A stretch of 64,000 nucleotides of DNA from Pseudomonas faucium (GCF_021602585.1 NZ_BQIP01000012.1:99022-163021); one strand, 5' to 3'. Shown: positions 37,182 to 50,976, numbered from the stretch's first letter. Notes: a model not told the origin generated them from the letters alone. Numbers and translations are program-made.

Positions 37182-38858
37182 TCAGTTCTGCTTGGCCATT
37201 GCTTCGCGCAGCAGCGCAGCCATGGTGGTGTCGGCAGCCGCTTCCGGAGCGTTTTTCAGGCTCTGGATGGCTTCACGCTCTTCAGCGTCGTCTTTCGACT
37301 TGATCGACAGGCTGATGACGCGCGATTTGCGGTCAACGCTGATGATCTTGGCTTCGATCTCTTCGCCTTCCTTCAGGACGTTACGCGCGTCTTCAACGCG
37401 ATCACGGCTGATTTCGGAAGCTTTCAGAGTGGCTTCGATGTCGTCGGCCAGGGTGACGATGGCGCCCTTGGCGTCAACTTCTTTCACGATGCCCTTGACG
37501 ATAGCGCCCTTGTCGTTGACAGCAACGAAGTTGGAGAACGGATCGTCTTCCAGCTGCTTGATGCCCAGGGAGATGCGCTCGCGCTCTGGGTCAACCGACA
37601 GGATGACGGTTTCCAGCTCGTCGCCCTTCTTGAAGCGACGCACGGCTTCTTCGCCGGTTTCGTTCCAGGAGATGTCGGACAGGTGAACCAGGCCGTCGAT
37701 GCCGCCGTCCAGGCCGATGAAGATACCGAAGTCGGTGATCGACTTGATGGTACCGGTGATCTTGTCACCCTTGTTGAACTGGCCGGAGAAGTCTTCCCAT
37801 GGGTTGGACTTGCACTGCTTGATGCCCAGGGAGATACGACGACGCTCTTCGTCGATGTCCAGAACCATGACTTCCACTTCGTCGCCAACCTGAACGACTT
37901 TCGACGGGTGGATGTTCTTGTTGGTCCAGTCCATTTCGGAAACGTGTACCAGACCTTCAACGCCTTCTTCCAGCTCAGCGAAGCAGCCGTAGTCGGTCAG
38001 GTTGGTAACGCGAGCCTGTACGCGAGTACCTTCTGGGTAACGCGAAGTGATAGCTACCCACGGATCTTCGCCCATCTGCTTCAGACCCAGGGAAACGCGG
38101 TTGCGCTCACGGTCGAACTTCAGAACGCGAACGTCGACTTCGTCACCAACGTTGACGATTTCCGACGGGTGCTTGATGCGCTTCCAGGCCATGTCGGTGA
38201 TGTGCAGCAGGCCGTCGATGCCGCCCAGGTCCACGAAGGCGCCGTAGTCGGTGAGGTTCTTGACGATACCTTTGACCTGTTGGCCTTCCTGCAGGGTTTC
38301 CAGCAGGGCTTCGCGCTCGGCGCTGTTCTCGGCTTCCAGCACGCTGCGACGGGAAACGACAACGTTGTTGCGCTTCTGGTCCAGCTTGATGACCTTGAAC
38401 TCCAGCTCTTTGCCTTCCAGGTGGGTGGTGTCGCGCACAGGGCGGACATCAACCAGGGAGCCCGGCAGGAACGCACGGATGCCGTTAACGTCGACAGTGA
38501 AGCCGCCCTTAACCTTACCGTTGATAACGCCCTTGACCACTTCTTCGGCGGCGAAAGCTGCTTCCAGAACAATCCAGCACTCGGCGCGCTTGGCTTTTTC
38601 ACGGGACAGTTTGGTTTCGCCAAAGCCGTCTTCGACCGCGTCCAGCGCAACGTGAACTTCGTCACCGACCTTGATGGTCAGCTCGCCAGCTTCGTTGTAG
38701 AACTGCTCGAGCGGGATGACGCCCTCGGACTTCAGGCCAGCGTGTACGGTAACCCAGTCGCCGTCGATGTCGACAACGATACCGGAGATGATCGCGCCCG
38801 GCTGAAGATTGAGGGTTTTCAGGCTTTCTTCAAAGAGTTCTGCAAAGCTTTCGCTCAT
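37182..38858 (-). CDS. rpsA: 30S ribosomal protein S1
   Basis: 558 residues from the ATG at 38856-38858 (AGGA seven bases upstream), against 557 in E. coli. Six S1 RNA-binding repeats are visible. Two degenerate ones at the N-terminus bind the ribosome; repeats 3-6 carry signatures such as [40 protein letters not shown] and [21 protein letters not shown]1 brings structured mRNA to the 30S subunit. The repeats are similar in DNA as well, which makes long antisense open frames on the plus strand; those are not genes. Confidence 0.98.
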   Translation of the reverse strand: MSESFAELFEESLKTLNLQPGAIISGIVVDIDGDWVTVHAGLKSEGVIPLEQFYNEAGELTIKVGDEVHVALDAVEDGFGETKLSREKAKRAECWIVLEAAFAAEEVVKGVINGKVKGGFTVDVNGIRAFLPGSLVDVRPVRDTTHLEGKELEFKVIKLDQKRNNVVVSRRSVLEAENSAEREALLETLQEGQQVKGIVKNLTDYGAFVDLGGIDGLLHITDMAWKRIKHPSEIVNVGDEVDVRVLKFDRERNRVSLGLKQMGEDPWVAITSRYPEGTRVQARVTNLTDYGCFAELEEGVEGLVHVSEMDWTNKNIHPSKVVQVGDEVEVMVLDIDEERRRISLGIKQCKSNPWEDFSGQFNKGDKITGTIKSITDFGIFIGLDGGIDGLVHLSDISWNETGEEAVRRFKKGDELETVILSVDPERERISLGIKQLEDDPFSNFVAVNDKGAIVKGIVKEVDAKGAIVTLADDIEATLKASEISRDRVEDARNVLKEGEEIEAKIISVDRKSRVISLSIKSKDDAEEREAIQSLKNAPEAAADTTMAALLREAMAKQN

Positions 38859-38981
38859 TTTAATTCCTGTAGATTCGGGCGAAACAGACGCCCATAGCCA
38901 CATTCCAGACAATGTGGGTTTCGTTAAGTAAAGGAAAGCTGGCAGGACGATGACTGGTGCCCCTGCCGGCTCTCCTGGCGA

Positions 38982-39668
38982 TCAGATCAAGTCGCGCTGG
39001 GCGAGCTCGCTTCTGATACGTTGCAACACCTGCTCGATGGACAACTCGGTTGAGTCCAGCTGAATGGCATCGGCCGCTGGCTTGAGCGGGGCCACTGCAC
39101 GCTGGGTGTCACGCTCATCGCGCGCACGAATCTCATCTAGCAGACTCGACAGACTAACATCTTCACCCTTGCCCTTCAACTGCAGGTAGCGGCGGCGGGC
39201 ACGCTCCTCGGCGCTGGCGGTCAGGAAAACCTTCAACGGCGCGTCCGGGAACACCACGGTGCCCATGTCGCGGCCATCGGCGATCAGCCCTGGCGCTTCG
39301 CGGAAGGCGCGCTGGCGCTGCAGTAGCGCCTCGCGCACCGCCGGCAAAGAGGCGACCATCGATGCGCCGGCACCGACGGTCTCGGTGCGGATGACGTTGC
39401 TGACATCCTCGCCTTCGAGAATGATCTGCTGCAGCTTACCCGGCTCGGCGGCGATGAACTGCACATCCAGATGGGCGGCCAAGGCCTTGAGCAGCTCTTC
39501 GTTGGTCAGGTCGACACCATGGTTGGTGGCGTTGAACGCGAGCAGGCGATAGAGCGCGCCGGAGTCCAGCAGCCTCCAGCCCAGCTCGCGGGCCAGCAGG
39601 CCTGCGACCGTGCCTTTGCCCGAGCCGCTTGGGCCGTCGATGGTAATGACCGGTGCTTGCGAATTCAC
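38982..39668 (-). CDS. cmk: Cytidylate kinase
   Basis: 228 residues from a GTG at 39666-39668, matching the family length. The P-loop [20 protein letters not shown] is right at the N-terminus; [20 protein letters not shown] and [20 protein letters not shown] are the NMP-binding and lid regions. It phosphorylates CMP and dCMP. The GTG overlaps the tyrA-aroA stop by 4 bases (GTGA), so translation is coupled. rpsA follows 123 bases downstream, as in most gamma-proteobacteria. Confidence 0.97.
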   Translation of the reverse strand: MNSQAPVITIDGPSGSGKGTVAGLLARELGWRLLDSGALYRLLAFNATNHGVDLTNEELLKALAAHLDVQFIAAEPGKLQQIILEGEDVSNVIRTETVGAGASMVASLPAVREALLQRQRAFREAPGLIADGRDMGTVVFPDAPLKVFLTASAEERARRRYLQLKGKGEDVSLSSLLDEIRARDERDTQRAVAPLKPAADAIQLDSTELSIEQVLQRIRSELAQRDLI

Positions 39669-41905
39669 GACTTGCCCTCTTCGGCGACGCGGATGCCGAC
39701 TTCGGCGCACAGCTTGAGGAAGTTCGGGAACGAGGTGGCGACGTTGGCGCAATCGTGGATGCGGATCGGCGCATTGGCACGCAGCGAAGCGACGCTGAAG
39801 GCCATGGCGATACGGTGGTCACCGTGGCCATGCACTTCGCCGCCGCCCATCGGGCCGCCATCGATGATGATGCCGTCCGGGGTCGGCTCACACTTCACGC
39901 CCAGGGTAATCAGGCCGTCGGCCATGACCTGGATGCGGTCGGATTCCTTGACCCGCAGCTCTTCGGCGCCACGCAGCACGGTACGCCCTTCGGCGCAGGC
40001 CGCGGCCACGAACAGCACCGGGAACTCGTCGATGGCCAGCGGCACCAGCTCTTCAGGAATGTCGATGCCCTTGAGCTTGGCGCCGCGCACGCGCAGGTCT
40101 GCCACCGGCTCGCCACCCACTTCACGCTGGTTCTCCAGGGTGATGTCGCCGCCCATCAGGCGCAGGATGTCGATCACGCCGGTACGGGTCGGGTTGATGC
40201 CGACGTGCTCGAGCACCAGCTCGGAGCCTTCGGCGATCGAGGCCGCCACCAGGAAGAAGGCTGCGGAAGAGATGTCTGCCGGCACTTCGATGCGGGTCGC
40301 GGTGAGCTTGCCACCGGACTCCAGCGAAGCGACCGGGCCATCGGTTTGCACCGAGTAGCCAAAGCCACGCAGCATGCGCTCGGTGTGGTCACGGGTCGGC
40401 GCAGGTTCGGTGACGGTGGTCTTGCCTTCGGCGTACAGGCCGGCCAGCAGCAGGCAGGATTTGACCTGGGCACTGGCCATCGGCAGCGTGTAGGTCAATG
40501 CCTTGAGCTTGTGGCCACCGCGAATGGTCAGCGGCGGGCGGCCCTCGGGGCCGGTCTCGACCACCGCGCCCATTTCGCGCAGCGGGTTGGCCACGCGGTT
40601 CATCGGGCGCTTGGACAGCGACGCGTCGCCGGTCATGGTCACGTCGAACGACTGCCCGGCCAGCAGGCCCGAGAGCAGGCGCATCGAGGTACCGGAGTTG
40701 CCCACGTAGATCGGCCCGGGTGGCGGCTTGAGGCCGTGCAGGCCAACGCCATGGATGGTCACGCGGCCATGGTTCGGGCCTTCGATGACCACTCCCATGT
40801 CACGGAACGCCTGCAGGGTCGCCAGGGCGTCCTCACCCTCGAGGAAGCCTTCGACTTCGGTCGTGCCTTCGGCCAGCGAGCCGAGCATGATCGAACGGTG
40901 GGAAATCGACTTGTCGCCCGGTACGCGGATTCGCCCCGACAGGCGGCCACCCGGTTGGGCCAGGAAAATCAGATCGTTGGCGTTCATAGCGTCCACATAG
41001 GCCCGGCGGGCCAGGATTTTACTGAAATGCTCGCGGGCAACCCGTGCGCGGGTGAATACACCCAGCAGCTGGTGCCCGTCCCCAGCATCGACCGCGTCGC
41101 GCAAGGCGTCGAGGTCGCTGCGAAATGTGTCCAAGGTGCGCAGCACCGCCTCGCGATTGGCGAGGAAGATGTCGTGCCACATGGTCGGATCGCTACCGGC
41201 GATTCTCGTGAAATCGCGGAAACCACCCGCAGCGTACCGGAAGATCTCGAGGTTTTCATTGCGCTTGGCCAGCGAATCGACCAGGCCGAAGGCCAGCAGG
41301 TGCGGCAAGTGGCTGGTCGCGGCCAGCACCTCGTCGTGGCGCTCCACCGGCATGTGCTCGACATCGGCGCCCAGCGCGCGCCACAGGCGATCGACCAGGG
41401 CCAGGGCGGCCGGGTCGGTTTCGGCCAGCGGCGTGAGAATGACTTTGTGACGACGGAACAGGGTAGCGTTGGAGGCTTCCACCCCGCTCTGCTCGGAACC
41501 GGCGATCGGGTGGCCGGGCACGAAGCGTGGCAGGCTCTGGCCGAACACTTCGCGGGCGGCGCGCACCACGTTGCCCTTGGCACTGCCGACGTCGGTGATC
41601 ACGGCATTGCCAAGCTCGAGCCGAGCCAGGCGGGCCAGGAGCTTTTCCATGGCCAGGATCGGCACCGCCAACTGGATGACATCGGCGCCGACACAGGCAC
41701 TGGCGAGGTCTTCCTCGCAGCGATCGACCACGCCCAGGGCCACGGCCTGCTTGCGCGAGGCGGCATCCAGGTCGACACCGACCACTTCGCGGCACAGGCC
41801 GCTTTCACGCAGCCCCTTGGCGAAGGAGCCGCCGATCAGGCCAAGGCCGACCACGACCAGGCGATTGATGAGCGGTGCGGGTTTGGTTGTTACTGCATTT
41901 ACCAC
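39665..41905 (-). CDS. tyrA-aroA: Fused prephenate dehydrogenase / 5-enolpyruvylshikimate-3-phosphate synthase
   Basis: 746 residues in two enzymes. Residues about 15-290 are an NAD-dependent TyrA-type dehydrogenase ([43 protein letters not shown]). Residues about 305-746 are EPSP synthase, with [38 protein letters not shown] and SASE-like downstream motifs such as [16 protein letters not shown]. One polypeptide thus serves the shikimate pathway and tyrosine branch. This fusion is characteristic of Pseudomonas and relatives. pheA and serC lie just upstream in the same direction. Confidence 0.97.
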   Translation of the reverse strand: MVNAVTTKPAPLINRLVVVGLGLIGGSFAKGLRESGLCREVVGVDLDAASRKQAVALGVVDRCEEDLASACVGADVIQLAVPILAMEKLLARLARLELGNAVITDVGSAKGNVVRAAREVFGQSLPRFVPGHPIAGSEQSGVEASNATLFRRHKVILTPLAETDPAALALVDRLWRALGADVEHMPVERHDEVLAATSHLPHLLAFGLVDSLAKRNENLEIFRYAAGGFRDFTRIAGSDPTMWHDIFLANREAVLRTLDTFRSDLDALRDAVDAGDGHQLLGVFTRARVAREHFSKILARRAYVDAMNANDLIFLAQPGGRLSGRIRVPGDKSISHRSIMLGSLAEGTTEVEGFLEGEDALATLQAFRDMGVVIEGPNHGRVTIHGVGLHGLKPPPGPIYVGNSGTSMRLLSGLLAGQSFDVTMTGDASLSKRPMNRVANPLREMGAVVETGPEGRPPLTIRGGHKLKALTYTLPMASAQVKSCLLLAGLYAEGKTTVTEPAPTRDHTERMLRGFGYSVQTDGPVASLESGGKLTATRIEVPADISSAAFFLVAASIAEGSELVLEHVGINPTRTGVIDILRLMGGDITLENQREVGGEPVADLRVRGAKLKGIDIPEELVPLAIDEFPVLFVAAACAEGRTVLRGAEELRVKESDRIQVMADGLITLGVKCEPTPDGIIIDGGPMGGGEVHGHGDHRIAMAFSVASLRANAPIRIHDCANVATSFPNFLKLCAEVGIRVAEEGKS

Positions 41906-41951
41906 GAGTGCGAACCCTGTTCAGAAATCAGGACAGTCTGTGTGGCCACTA

Positions 41952-42045
41952 GGGCTGCGTCGCAGCCCATCGCCGGCAAGCCGGCTCCCACAGGTATTGT
42001 GCAGGAGCCGGCTTGCCGGCGATGGGCCGCAAAGCGGCCCCTGCA
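41952..42045. repeat. REP pair (BIME) between pheA and tyrA-aroA
   Basis: Two inverted copies of the putida-type REP: ATCGCCGGCAAGCCGGCTCC around 41968-41988 and its complement GGAGCCGGCTTGCCGGCGAT at about 42004-42024. Each is flanked by a GGGCTGCG or GGCCGC outer stem. The pair fills the only gap in this operon and may stabilise or attenuate the transcript. Confidence 0.9.
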
Positions 42046-42053
42046 GCCTTGAA

Positions 42054-43148
42054 TCAAAGCACTGCCTTCGGATACGACCCCAGCACCTTCAGCGCCACAG
42101 CCTCCTGGCTGATCTGCTCCAGCACCGCCTTGATCAGCGGGTCGCGGTGATGGCCGACGAAGTCGATGAAGAACACGTAGGTCCATTTGCCGCTGCGCGA
42201 CGGGCGGGTCTCGATGCGGGTCAGGTCGATCCCGTTCTCGTGGAACGGCACCAGCAGTTCATGCAGGGCACCCGGTTTGTTGCTCATCGACACGATGATC
42301 GAGGTCTTGTCGTCACCGGTCGGTGGCACTTCCTGGCTACCGATCATCAAGAAGCGCGTGGAGTTGTCCGGGCGGTCTTCGATCTTCTCGGCCAGGCGGG
42401 TCAGGCCGTACAGGTTGGCTGCCATGTCACCGGCGATCGCCGCCGAATTCCACTCGCCCTTGACGCGCTTGGCCGCCTCGGCATTGCTCGACACCGCCAC
42501 CCGCTCGACATTCGGGTAATGCGCGTCCAGCCACTTGCGGCACTGGGCCAGGGACTGGGCGTGGGAGTAGATGCGGGTGATGCTGTCGGTCTTGGTGTTC
42601 TCGCCCACCAGCAGGTGATGGTGGATGCGCAGCTCGACTTCGCCGCAGATCACCATGTCGTGCTCGAGGAAGCTGTCCAGGGTGTGGCTGACCGCGCCTT
42701 CGGTGGAGTTTTCCACCGGCACCACGCCGAAGTTGACGGCGCCTGCCGCCACTTCGCGGAACACTTCGTCGATGGCCGCCATCGGGCGGCTGACCACGGC
42801 ATGGCCGAAATGCTTCATCGCCGCAGCCTGGGTGAAGGTGCCTTCAGGGCCGAGGTAGGCGATCTTCAGGGGCTCTTCCAGGGCCAGGCAGGACGACATG
42901 ATTTCGCGGAACAGGCGCGCCATCTCTTCGTTGTCCAGCGGGCCCTTGTTGCGTTCCATGACGCGCTTGAGCACAGCGGCTTCACGCTCAGGGCGGTAGA
43001 ACACCGGCTTTTCGCCTTCAGCCAGCGTAGCGGTCTTGACCTTGGCCACTTCCTGGGCGCAACGGGCGCGCTCGCTGATCAGCTCGAGAATCTTCTCGTC
43101 GAGGCTGTCGATGCGCACACGCAGCGCCTTCAACTCCTGATCGGACAT
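42054..43148 (-). CDS. pheA: Bifunctional chorismate mutase / prephenate dehydratase (P-protein)
   Basis: 364 residues in three domains. Chorismate mutase (about 1-90; ALRVRIDSLDEKILELISER) is followed by prephenate dehydratase (about 95-270; AYLGPEGTFTQAAAMKHFGH and the catalytic-site NSTRFLMIG). The C-terminal ACT domain (about 285-364; IIVSMSNKPGALHELLVPFH, LTRIETRPSRSGKWTYVFFI) binds phenylalanine for feedback control. The ESRP-type effector motif reads ETRP here. It shares one base with the serC stop (TGATG). Confidence 0.97.
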   Translation of the reverse strand: MSDQELKALRVRIDSLDEKILELISERARCAQEVAKVKTATLAEGEKPVFYRPEREAAVLKRVMERNKGPLDNEEMARLFREIMSSCLALEEPLKIAYLGPEGTFTQAAAMKHFGHAVVSRPMAAIDEVFREVAAGAVNFGVVPVENSTEGAVSHTLDSFLEHDMVICGEVELRIHHHLLVGENTKTDSITRIYSHAQSLAQCRKWLDAHYPNVERVAVSSNAEAAKRVKGEWNSAAIAGDMAANLYGLTRLAEKIEDRPDNSTRFLMIGSQEVPPTGDDKTSIIVSMSNKPGALHELLVPFHENGIDLTRIETRPSRSGKWTYVFFIDFVGHHRDPLIKAVLEQISQEAVALKVLGSYPKAVL

Positions 43149-44233
43149 CAGCCGTGCTCCTTCTCGAATTCGGCCATGTAGGCCACCAGCGCTTCGACCG
43201 CTTCCAGGCCCAGGGCGTTGTAGATCGAGGCGCGCATGCCGCCGACCGAGCGGTGGCCCTTGAGGTTGAGCAGGCCGCGGGCATCGGCACCGGCCAGGAA
43301 GGCTTTGTCCAGGCGCTCGTCAGCCAGGCGGAACGGCACGTTCATCCACGAACGGGCGTTGTGGCTGATCGGGTTGGTGTAGAACTCGCTGGCATCGATG
43401 AAGCCATACAGGCGGTCTTTCTTGGCGCGGTTGCGCTGCTCCATGGCCTCGACGCCGCCCTGCTCCTTGAGCCACTCGAACACCAGGCCAGAGAGGTACC
43501 AGGAATAGGTTGCCGGGGTGTTGTACATGGAGCCGTTGTCGGCCGAGACCTTGTAGTCGAGCATGGTCGGGCAGCTGCTGCGGGCGCGGCCCAGCAGGTC
43601 TTCGCGCACGATCACCACCACCAGGCCGCTTGGGCCGATGTTCTTCTGCGCGCCGGCGTAGATCAGGCCGTACTGGGACACATCGATCGGGCGCGAGAGG
43701 ATGTCGGACGACATGTCGACCACCAGCGGAACGTCACCGGTCTCGGGCACCCAGTCGAACTGCAGGCCGCCGATGGTTTCGTTGGACGCATAGTGGACGT
43801 AGGCGGCGTTCTGGGTCAGCTTCCACTCGTTCTGGCCAGGAATGGCCAGGTAATCGTAGGGCTTGGCACTGGCGGCGACGTTGACGTTGCCGAAGCGGCG
43901 CGCTTCCTCGATGGCTTTTTTCGACCAGATACCGGTTTCGATATAGTCGGCGGTGCCATCTTCGGGCAGCAGGTTCAGCGGGATTTCGGCGAACTGCTGG
44001 CTGGCGCCACCCTGCAGGAACAGCACCTTGTAGTTCGAGGGGATGGACAGCAGGTCGCGCAGGTCCTGCTCGGCCTTCTCGGCGATGGCCACGTAATCGT
44101 CGCTGCGATGGCTCATCTCCATCACCGACAAGCCCTTGCCGCGCCAGTCCAGCATTTCGGCCTGGGCACGCTGCAGGACAGCTTCAGGAAGCGCGGCAGG
44201 GCCTGCGCAGAAGTTAAAGGCTCGTTTGCTCAC
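43148..44233 (-). CDS. serC: Phosphoserine aminotransferase
   Basis: 361 residues from the GTG at 44231-44233, the usual Pseudomonas start (SKRAFNFCAGPAALPEAVLQ); a second in-frame GTG lies two codons upstream. PLP enzyme of class V: VDMSSDILSRPIDVSQYGLI leads to the Schiff-base lysine in YAGAQKNIGPSGLVVV. It converts 3-phosphohydroxypyruvate to phosphoserine and also serves pyridoxine synthesis. It opens the serC-pheA-(tyrA-aroA)-cmk operon and lies 257 bases downstream of gyrA, separated from it by a terminator and REP pair. Confidence 0.97.
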   Translation of the reverse strand: MSKRAFNFCAGPAALPEAVLQRAQAEMLDWRGKGLSVMEMSHRSDDYVAIAEKAEQDLRDLLSIPSNYKVLFLQGGASQQFAEIPLNLLPEDGTADYIETGIWSKKAIEEARRFGNVNVAASAKPYDYLAIPGQNEWKLTQNAAYVHYASNETIGGLQFDWVPETGDVPLVVDMSSDILSRPIDVSQYGLIYAGAQKNIGPSGLVVVIVREDLLGRARSSCPTMLDYKVSADNGSMYNTPATYSWYLSGLVFEWLKEQGGVEAMEQRNRAKKDRLYGFIDASEFYTNPISHNARSWMNVPFRLADERLDKAFLAGADARGLLNLKGHRSVGGMRASIYNALGLEAVEALVAYMAEFEKEHG

Positions 44234-44308
44234 ATCCACTCTCGCTCTGCCAAATAGAACAAAATCGTAATTCGATGCCGACCAGTTGCCACTGTGTCGC
44301 TTGCCTGG

Positions 44309-44428
44309 GGCCTGCCTTGCAGGCCATCGCCGGCAAGCCGGCTCCTACAGCGGGTCGCGCAAGATTCACGGCCTGCGCTGCACCTGTGGGAGCCGGCTCG
44401 CCGGCGATGGGCCGCAAAGCGGCCCCAT
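44309..44428. repeat. REP pair (BIME) between gyrA and serC
   Basis: Inverted copies: CATCGCCGGCAAGCCGGCTC near 44325-44344 and GAGCCGGCTCGCCGGCGATG near 44390-44409, with outer stems GGCCTGCCTTGCAGGCC (44309-44325) and GGGCCGCAAAGCGGCCCC (44410-44427). About 45 bases of unrelated sequence lie between them. Confidence 0.9.
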
Positions 44429-44445
44429 TGACGTCTCTAATCAGT

Positions 44446-44471
44446 CAAACGGGGCGACCTTGGTCGCCCCG
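44446..44471 (-). terminator. Rho-independent terminator of gyrA
   Basis: A 10-base-pair stem, CGGGGCGACC (44450-44459) with GGTCGCCCCG (44462-44471) and a 2-base loop, 19 bases past the gyrA stop. A short TTTG follows on the minus strand. It separates gyrA from serC. Confidence 0.85.
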
Positions 44472-44490
44472 CTCGGGTTGTTGCGCTTGC

Positions 44491-47253
<2,763 letters not shown>

Positions 47254-47588
47254 GAGAAGCCTGATTCCTTTTTCTGGTGAAACTTCGTAGCTCCATCAAG
47301 GGCCGAACGAAGCTCGCCGCCGCAGCGCTTAGGGGTGCGACGACTTACGACAAATCAATGAGTTGTGCCATGGATCTGCGCAAAATTGGCCGCCGTGATG
47401 GGCGGTCTTGGAAACTGCCGGATGTTATCACAAAGGCAGTGGCGGTGGGGAGATGTGGCAGCCTGCCGCTGGGCAAGAATATGAGGGGTTCGCCGCGGCC
47501 CTATCGCCGGCACGCCGGCTCCCACATGAAGCTTGGGCCTGTGCTGAACCGGTGGGAGCCGGCTTGCCGGCGATAGGGCCCGATGGGC
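47254..47588. other. 335-base gap upstream of gyrA
   Basis: No gene. The half next to gyrA (about 47,254-47,450) should carry the gyrA promoter and leader; I cannot fix the -10/-35. The half next to the mtnA stop holds a REP pair (47490-47583). Confidence 0.6.
47490..47583. repeat. REP pair (BIME) downstream of mtnA
   Basis: GGCCCTATCGCCGGCACGCC (47498-47517) and the inverted GGAGCCGGCTTGCCGGCGAT (47555-47574) followed by AGGGCC, ending a few bases from the mtnA stop. The first copy has a C in the loop (GGCACGCC), a minor variant of the other copies. Confidence 0.88.
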
Positions 47589-48665
47589 CTAGTGCAAACG
47601 CTTGCGGCACACCAGCTGGGCGAGCTTGGCCGCATCCGGCCGCTCGACGATGCCACGCTCGGTCACGATCACATCGATCAGGTCTGCCGGGGTCACGTCG
47701 AACACCGGGTTGAACACCTCGACATCCGGCGCCACCCGGGTGCCGGCATAATCGAGCAACTCGTCGGCATCGCGCTCTTCCAGCGGAATGTCCTCGCCGG
47801 TCGCCAGGTTGAGGTCGATGCTGGTGCTCGGCGCCACCACCATGAAGCGCACCCCGTGGTGCATGGCGCTGACCGCCAGCTGATAGGTGCCGATCTTGCC
47901 GGCCATGTCGCCGTTGGCCGCGATGCAATCGGCACCGACCACCACCCAGGTGATGCCTTTGGTCTTCATCAGGTGGGCCAGGGCCGAGTCGGCGCACAGG
48001 GTCACCGGGATGCCTTCGTTGGCCAGCTCCCAGGCGGTCAGGCGCGAACCCTGCAGCCAGGGGCGGGTTTCGCCGGCATACACACGCTCGACCATGCCTT
48101 CCAGGTAGCCCGCGCGGATCACTCCCAGCGCCGTGCCGAAGCCGCCACTGGCCAGCGCCCCGGCATTGCCGTAGGTCAGCAGGGTCTGCGCGTTGCCCTG
48201 GTGCCGGCGGATCAGCTCGATGCCGTACTGGGCCATGGTCAGGTTGGCCTCGCGGTCGCTTTCGTGGATGGCCACCGCCTCCGCCTCCATGATCGCCAGC
48301 ACGTCCTCGTCGGGGCGCAGCCGCTGCAGGCGCTCGCGCATGCGGTTGAGCGCCCAGAACAGGTTGGCGGCGGTGGGCCGCGACTCGGCCAGGGTGAGGA
48401 AATCCTCTTCCAGGTCCATCTCCCAGTCGCCGCCCTCGGCCAGGCGCTCTTCCAGGGCCAGCACCAGGCCATAGGCCGCGGCGATGCCGATGGCCGCCGC
48501 GCCGCGCACGGCCATGTCACGAATGGCTGCGGCCACCTGCGCGACATTGTCGCAGGCCAGCCAGCGCTCCTGCGACGGCAGCAGGCGCTGATCGAGCAGG
48601 TGCAGGACGCGGTGCTGCCAGCGAATCCCGGTCACCTTCTGTGCCGCCAAAAGTCGCTCGCGCAT
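47589..48665 (-). CDS. mtnA: S-methyl-5-thioribose-1-phosphate isomerase
   Basis: 358 residues from the ATG at 48663-48665, directly preceded by GGGGAGAGGGG. Methionine salvage enzyme converting methylthioribose-1-phosphate to methylthioribulose-1-phosphate. [20 protein letters not shown] and [20 protein letters not shown] are substrate-site motifs; [20 protein letters not shown] (with the catalytic Asp) and [11 protein letters not shown] are typical of the eIF2B-like fold. No other methionine-salvage gene is adjacent. It diverges from ubiG across 110 bases containing a TATACT -10-like box at 48733-48738. Confidence 0.96.
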   Translation of the reverse strand: MRERLLAAQKVTGIRWQHRVLHLLDQRLLPSQERWLACDNVAQVAAAIRDMAVRGAAAIGIAAAYGLVLALEERLAEGGDWEMDLEEDFLTLAESRPTAANLFWALNRMRERLQRLRPDEDVLAIMEAEAVAIHESDREANLTMAQYGIELIRRHQGNAQTLLTYGNAGALASGGFGTALGVIRAGYLEGMVERVYAGETRPWLQGSRLTAWELANEGIPVTLCADSALAHLMKTKGITWVVVGADCIAANGDMAGKIGTYQLAVSAMHHGVRFMVVAPSTSIDLNLATGEDIPLEERDADELLDYAGTRVAPDVEVFNPVFDVTPADLIDVIVTERGIVERPDAAKLAQLVCRKRLH

Positions 48666-48775
48666 CCCCTCTCCCCGTCGTTCGGATATCAAAAGCCGGC
48701 GATTATAGCGACCCTGGGCCTTGGGCGCTCGGGTATACTCCGGCGCAATTCGTAGAAGATTCAGAGGATTGTTCA

Positions 48776-49474
48776 ATGAGCAACGTCGACCACGCCGAAA
48801 TCGCCAAGTTCGAAGCCTTGGCGCACCGCTGGTGGGACCGCGAAAGCGAGTTCAAGCCGCTGCACGACATCAACCCGCTGCGCGTCAACTGGATCGACGA
48901 GCGCGTCAGCCTGGCCGGCAAGAAAGTCCTCGACGTGGGCTGCGGTGGCGGCATTCTCAGCGAGGCCATGGCCCTGCGCGGTGCCAGCGTCACCGGTATC
49001 GACATGGGCGAAGCGCCGCTGGCCGTGGCCCAGCTGCACCAGCTGGAATCGGGCGTGCAAGTGGAGTACCGGCAGATCACCGCCGAGGCCCTGGCCGAAG
49101 AAATGCCCGAGCAGTTCGATGTGGTCACCTGCCTGGAAATGCTCGAGCACGTGCCCGACCCATCGTCGGTGATCCGCGCCTGCTACCGCATGGTCAAGCC
49201 CGGCGGCCAGGTGTTCTTCTCGACCATCAACCGCAACCCCAAGGCCTACCTGCTGGCCATCGTCGGCGCCGAATACATCCTCAAGATGCTGCCGCGCGGC
49301 ACCCACGACTTCAAGAAATTCATCCGCCCGTCCGAGCTGGGCGCCTGGAGCCGCGTTGCCGGCCTTGAAGTGAAGGACATCATCGGCCTGACCTACAACC
49401 CGCTGACCAAGCACTACAAGCTGTGCAGCGACGTCGACGTCAACTACATGATCCAGACCCTGCGCGAGGAATGA
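48776..49474 (+). CDS. ubiG: Ubiquinone biosynthesis O-methyltransferase
   Basis: 232 residues from ATG 48776 (AGAGGA upstream). It carries out both O-methylations of ubiquinone synthesis. The SAM motif is [20 protein letters not shown] (about residue 48), followed by [15 protein letters not shown] and [40 protein letters not shown] at the N-terminus is diagnostic for UbiG. mupP starts three bases beyond its stop. Confidence 0.97.
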   Translation: MSNVDHAEIAKFEALAHRWWDRESEFKPLHDINPLRVNWIDERVSLAGKKVLDVGCGGGILSEAMALRGASVTGIDMGEAPLAVAQLHQLESGVQVEYRQITAEALAEEMPEQFDVVTCLEMLEHVPDPSSVIRACYRMVKPGGQVFFSTINRNPKAYLLAIVGAEYILKMLPRGTHDFKKFIRPSELGAWSRVAGLEVKDIIGLTYNPLTKHYKLCSDVDVNYMIQTLREE

Positions 49475-49476
49475 GC

Positions 49477-50148
49477 ATGCGTTTGCGAGCAGTACTCTTC
49501 GACATGGACGGCACCCTGCTCGACACGGCGCCGGACTTCATCGCCATCTGCCAGGCCATGCTGGCCGAACGCGGCCTGCCGGCCGTCGACGACAAGCTGA
49601 TCCGTGACGTGATCTCCGGGGGTGCCCGCGCGATGGTCGCCGCGACCTTCGCCATGGCCCCCGAAGACGACGGCTTCGAGGCGCTGCGCCTGGAGTTCCT
49701 GGAGCGTTACCAGCGCGACTGCGCGGTGCACAGCAAGCTGTTCGACGGCATGGGCGAACTGCTGGCCGACATCGAGAAGGGCAACCTGCTGTGGGGCGTG
49801 GTCACCAACAAGCCGGTGCGCTTCGCCGAACCGATCATGCAGCGCCTGGGCCTGGCCGAGCGCTCGGCCCTGCTGATCTGCCCGGACCACGTCAAGCACA
49901 GCAAGCCCGACCCCGAGCCGCTGATCCTGGCCTGCAAGACCTTGAACCTGGACCCGGCCAGCGTCTTGTTCGTCGGCGACGACCTGCGCGACATCGAGTC
50001 CGGCCGCGACGCCGGCACCCGCACCGCGGCAGTGCGCTATGGCTATATTCATCCAGAAGACAACCCGAACAACTGGGGTGCCGATGTGGTGGTGGACCAC
50101 CCGCTGGAGTTGCGCAAGGTGATCGACAGCGCCCTGTGCGGTTGCTGA
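49477..50148 (+). CDS. mupP: N-acetylmuramic acid 6-phosphate phosphatase (HAD family)
   Basis: 223 residues from ATG 49477; an ATG two codons earlier overlaps the ubiG stop. HAD motif I is [16 protein letters not shown], motif II the Thr in [10 protein letters not shown], motif III the Lys in [14 protein letters not shown] and motif [19 protein letters not shown] generic reading would be phosphoglycolate phosphatase. The gene immediately after ubiG in P. putida has been shown to be MupP, which dephosphorylates MurNAc-6-P in the peptidoglycan recycling route that underlies intrinsic fosfomycin resistance. The call follows from that position and family. Confidence 0.88.
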   Translation: MRLRAVLFDMDGTLLDTAPDFIAICQAMLAERGLPAVDDKLIRDVISGGARAMVAATFAMAPEDDGFEALRLEFLERYQRDCAVHSKLFDGMGELLADIEKGNLLWGVVTNKPVRFAEPIMQRLGLAERSALLICPDHVKHSKPDPEPLILACKTLNLDPASVLFVGDDLRDIESGRDAGTRTAAVRYGYIHPEDNPNNWGADVVVDHPLELRKVIDSALCGC

Positions 50149-50172
50149 GCTTGACGATCAACGCGAACTCTA

Positions 50173-50197
50173 TGGGAGCGGGCTTGCCCCGCTCCCA
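50173..50197. repeat. Single REP-like hairpin between mupP and yciK
   Basis: TGGGAGCGGG (50173-50182), loop CTTGC, CCCGCTCCCA (50188-50197): a perfect 10-base-pair stem. It has the CTTGC loop of the REP family but a different stem from the other copies here. It lies 25 bases past the mupP stop and may serve as a terminator. Confidence 0.75.
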
Positions 50198-50235
50198 CAA
50201 GGCCCGTGTCAGCCCATAGAGATAGGGAATATTCA

Positions 50236-50976
50236 ATGTTCGACTACACCGCCCGCCCCGACCTGCTCAAAGGCCGGGTCATCCTGGTCACCGGTGCCGG
50301 CCGCGGCATCGGCGCCGCCGCTGCCAAGGCCTACGCCGCCCTGGGCGCCACCGTGCTGCTGCTGGGCAAGACCGAAGCCAACCTCAACGAGGTCTACGAC
50401 CAGATCGAGGCCGCCGGCCATCCGCAGCCGGTGGTGATCCCGTTCAACCTGGAAACCGCCCTGCCCCACCAGTACGACGAGCTGGCGGTGATGATCGAGG
50501 ACCAGTTCGGGCGCCTCGACGGCCTGCTCAACAACGCTTCGATCATCGGCCCGCGCACGCCACTGGAGCAGCTCTCCGGCGACAACTTCATGCGCGTGAT
50601 GCACATCAACGTCGATGCCACCTTCATGCTCACCAGCACCCTGCTGCCGCTGCTCAAGCTGTCGGAGGACGCCTCGGTGGTGTTCACCTCCAGCAGCGTC
50701 GGGCGCAAGGGCCGTGCCTACTGGGGCGCCTATGGGGTGTCGAAGTTCGCCACCGAAGGGCTGATGCAGACCCTGGCCGACGAGCTTGAAGGGGTCGCGC
50801 CGGTGCGCTCCAACAGCATCAACCCGGGCGCCACGCGCACGGCGATGCGGGCCCAGGCCTACCCGAGCGAGAACCCGCAGAACAACCCGCTGCCTGAAGA
50901 GATCATGCCGGTGTACCTGTACCTGATGGGGCCGGACAGCACCGGGGTCAATGGGCAGGCGTTCAACGCCCAGTGA
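50236..50976 (+). CDS. yciK: YciK-family short-chain oxidoreductase
   Basis: 246 residues from ATG 50236 (AGGGAAT upstream). Classical SDR: ILVTGAGRGIGAAAAKAYAA at residue 16, the NNAS motif in GLLNNASIIGPRTPL, catalytic Ser in VFTSSSVGRKGRA and YGVSK in YWGAYGVSKFATEG. The N-terminal FDYTARPDLLKGRV is typical of YciK. Its natural substrate is not known. It follows mupP on the same strand, as in other Pseudomonas. Confidence 0.93.
   Translation: MFDYTARPDLLKGRVILVTGAGRGIGAAAAKAYAALGATVLLLGKTEANLNEVYDQIEAAGHPQPVVIPFNLETALPHQYDELAVMIEDQFGRLDGLLNNASIIGPRTPLEQLSGDNFMRVMHINVDATFMLTSTLLPLLKLSEDASVVFTSSSVGRKGRAYWGAYGVSKFATEGLMQTLADELEGVAPVRSNSINPGATRTAMRAQAYPSENPQNNPLPEEIMPVYLYLMGPDSTGVNGQAFNAQ

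Noticed and set aside
39653-42052. 799-codon plus-strand frame opposite tyrA-aroA
   Set aside because: Antisense shadow of a well-supported gene; His/Gln/Gly-rich translation caused by codon bias.
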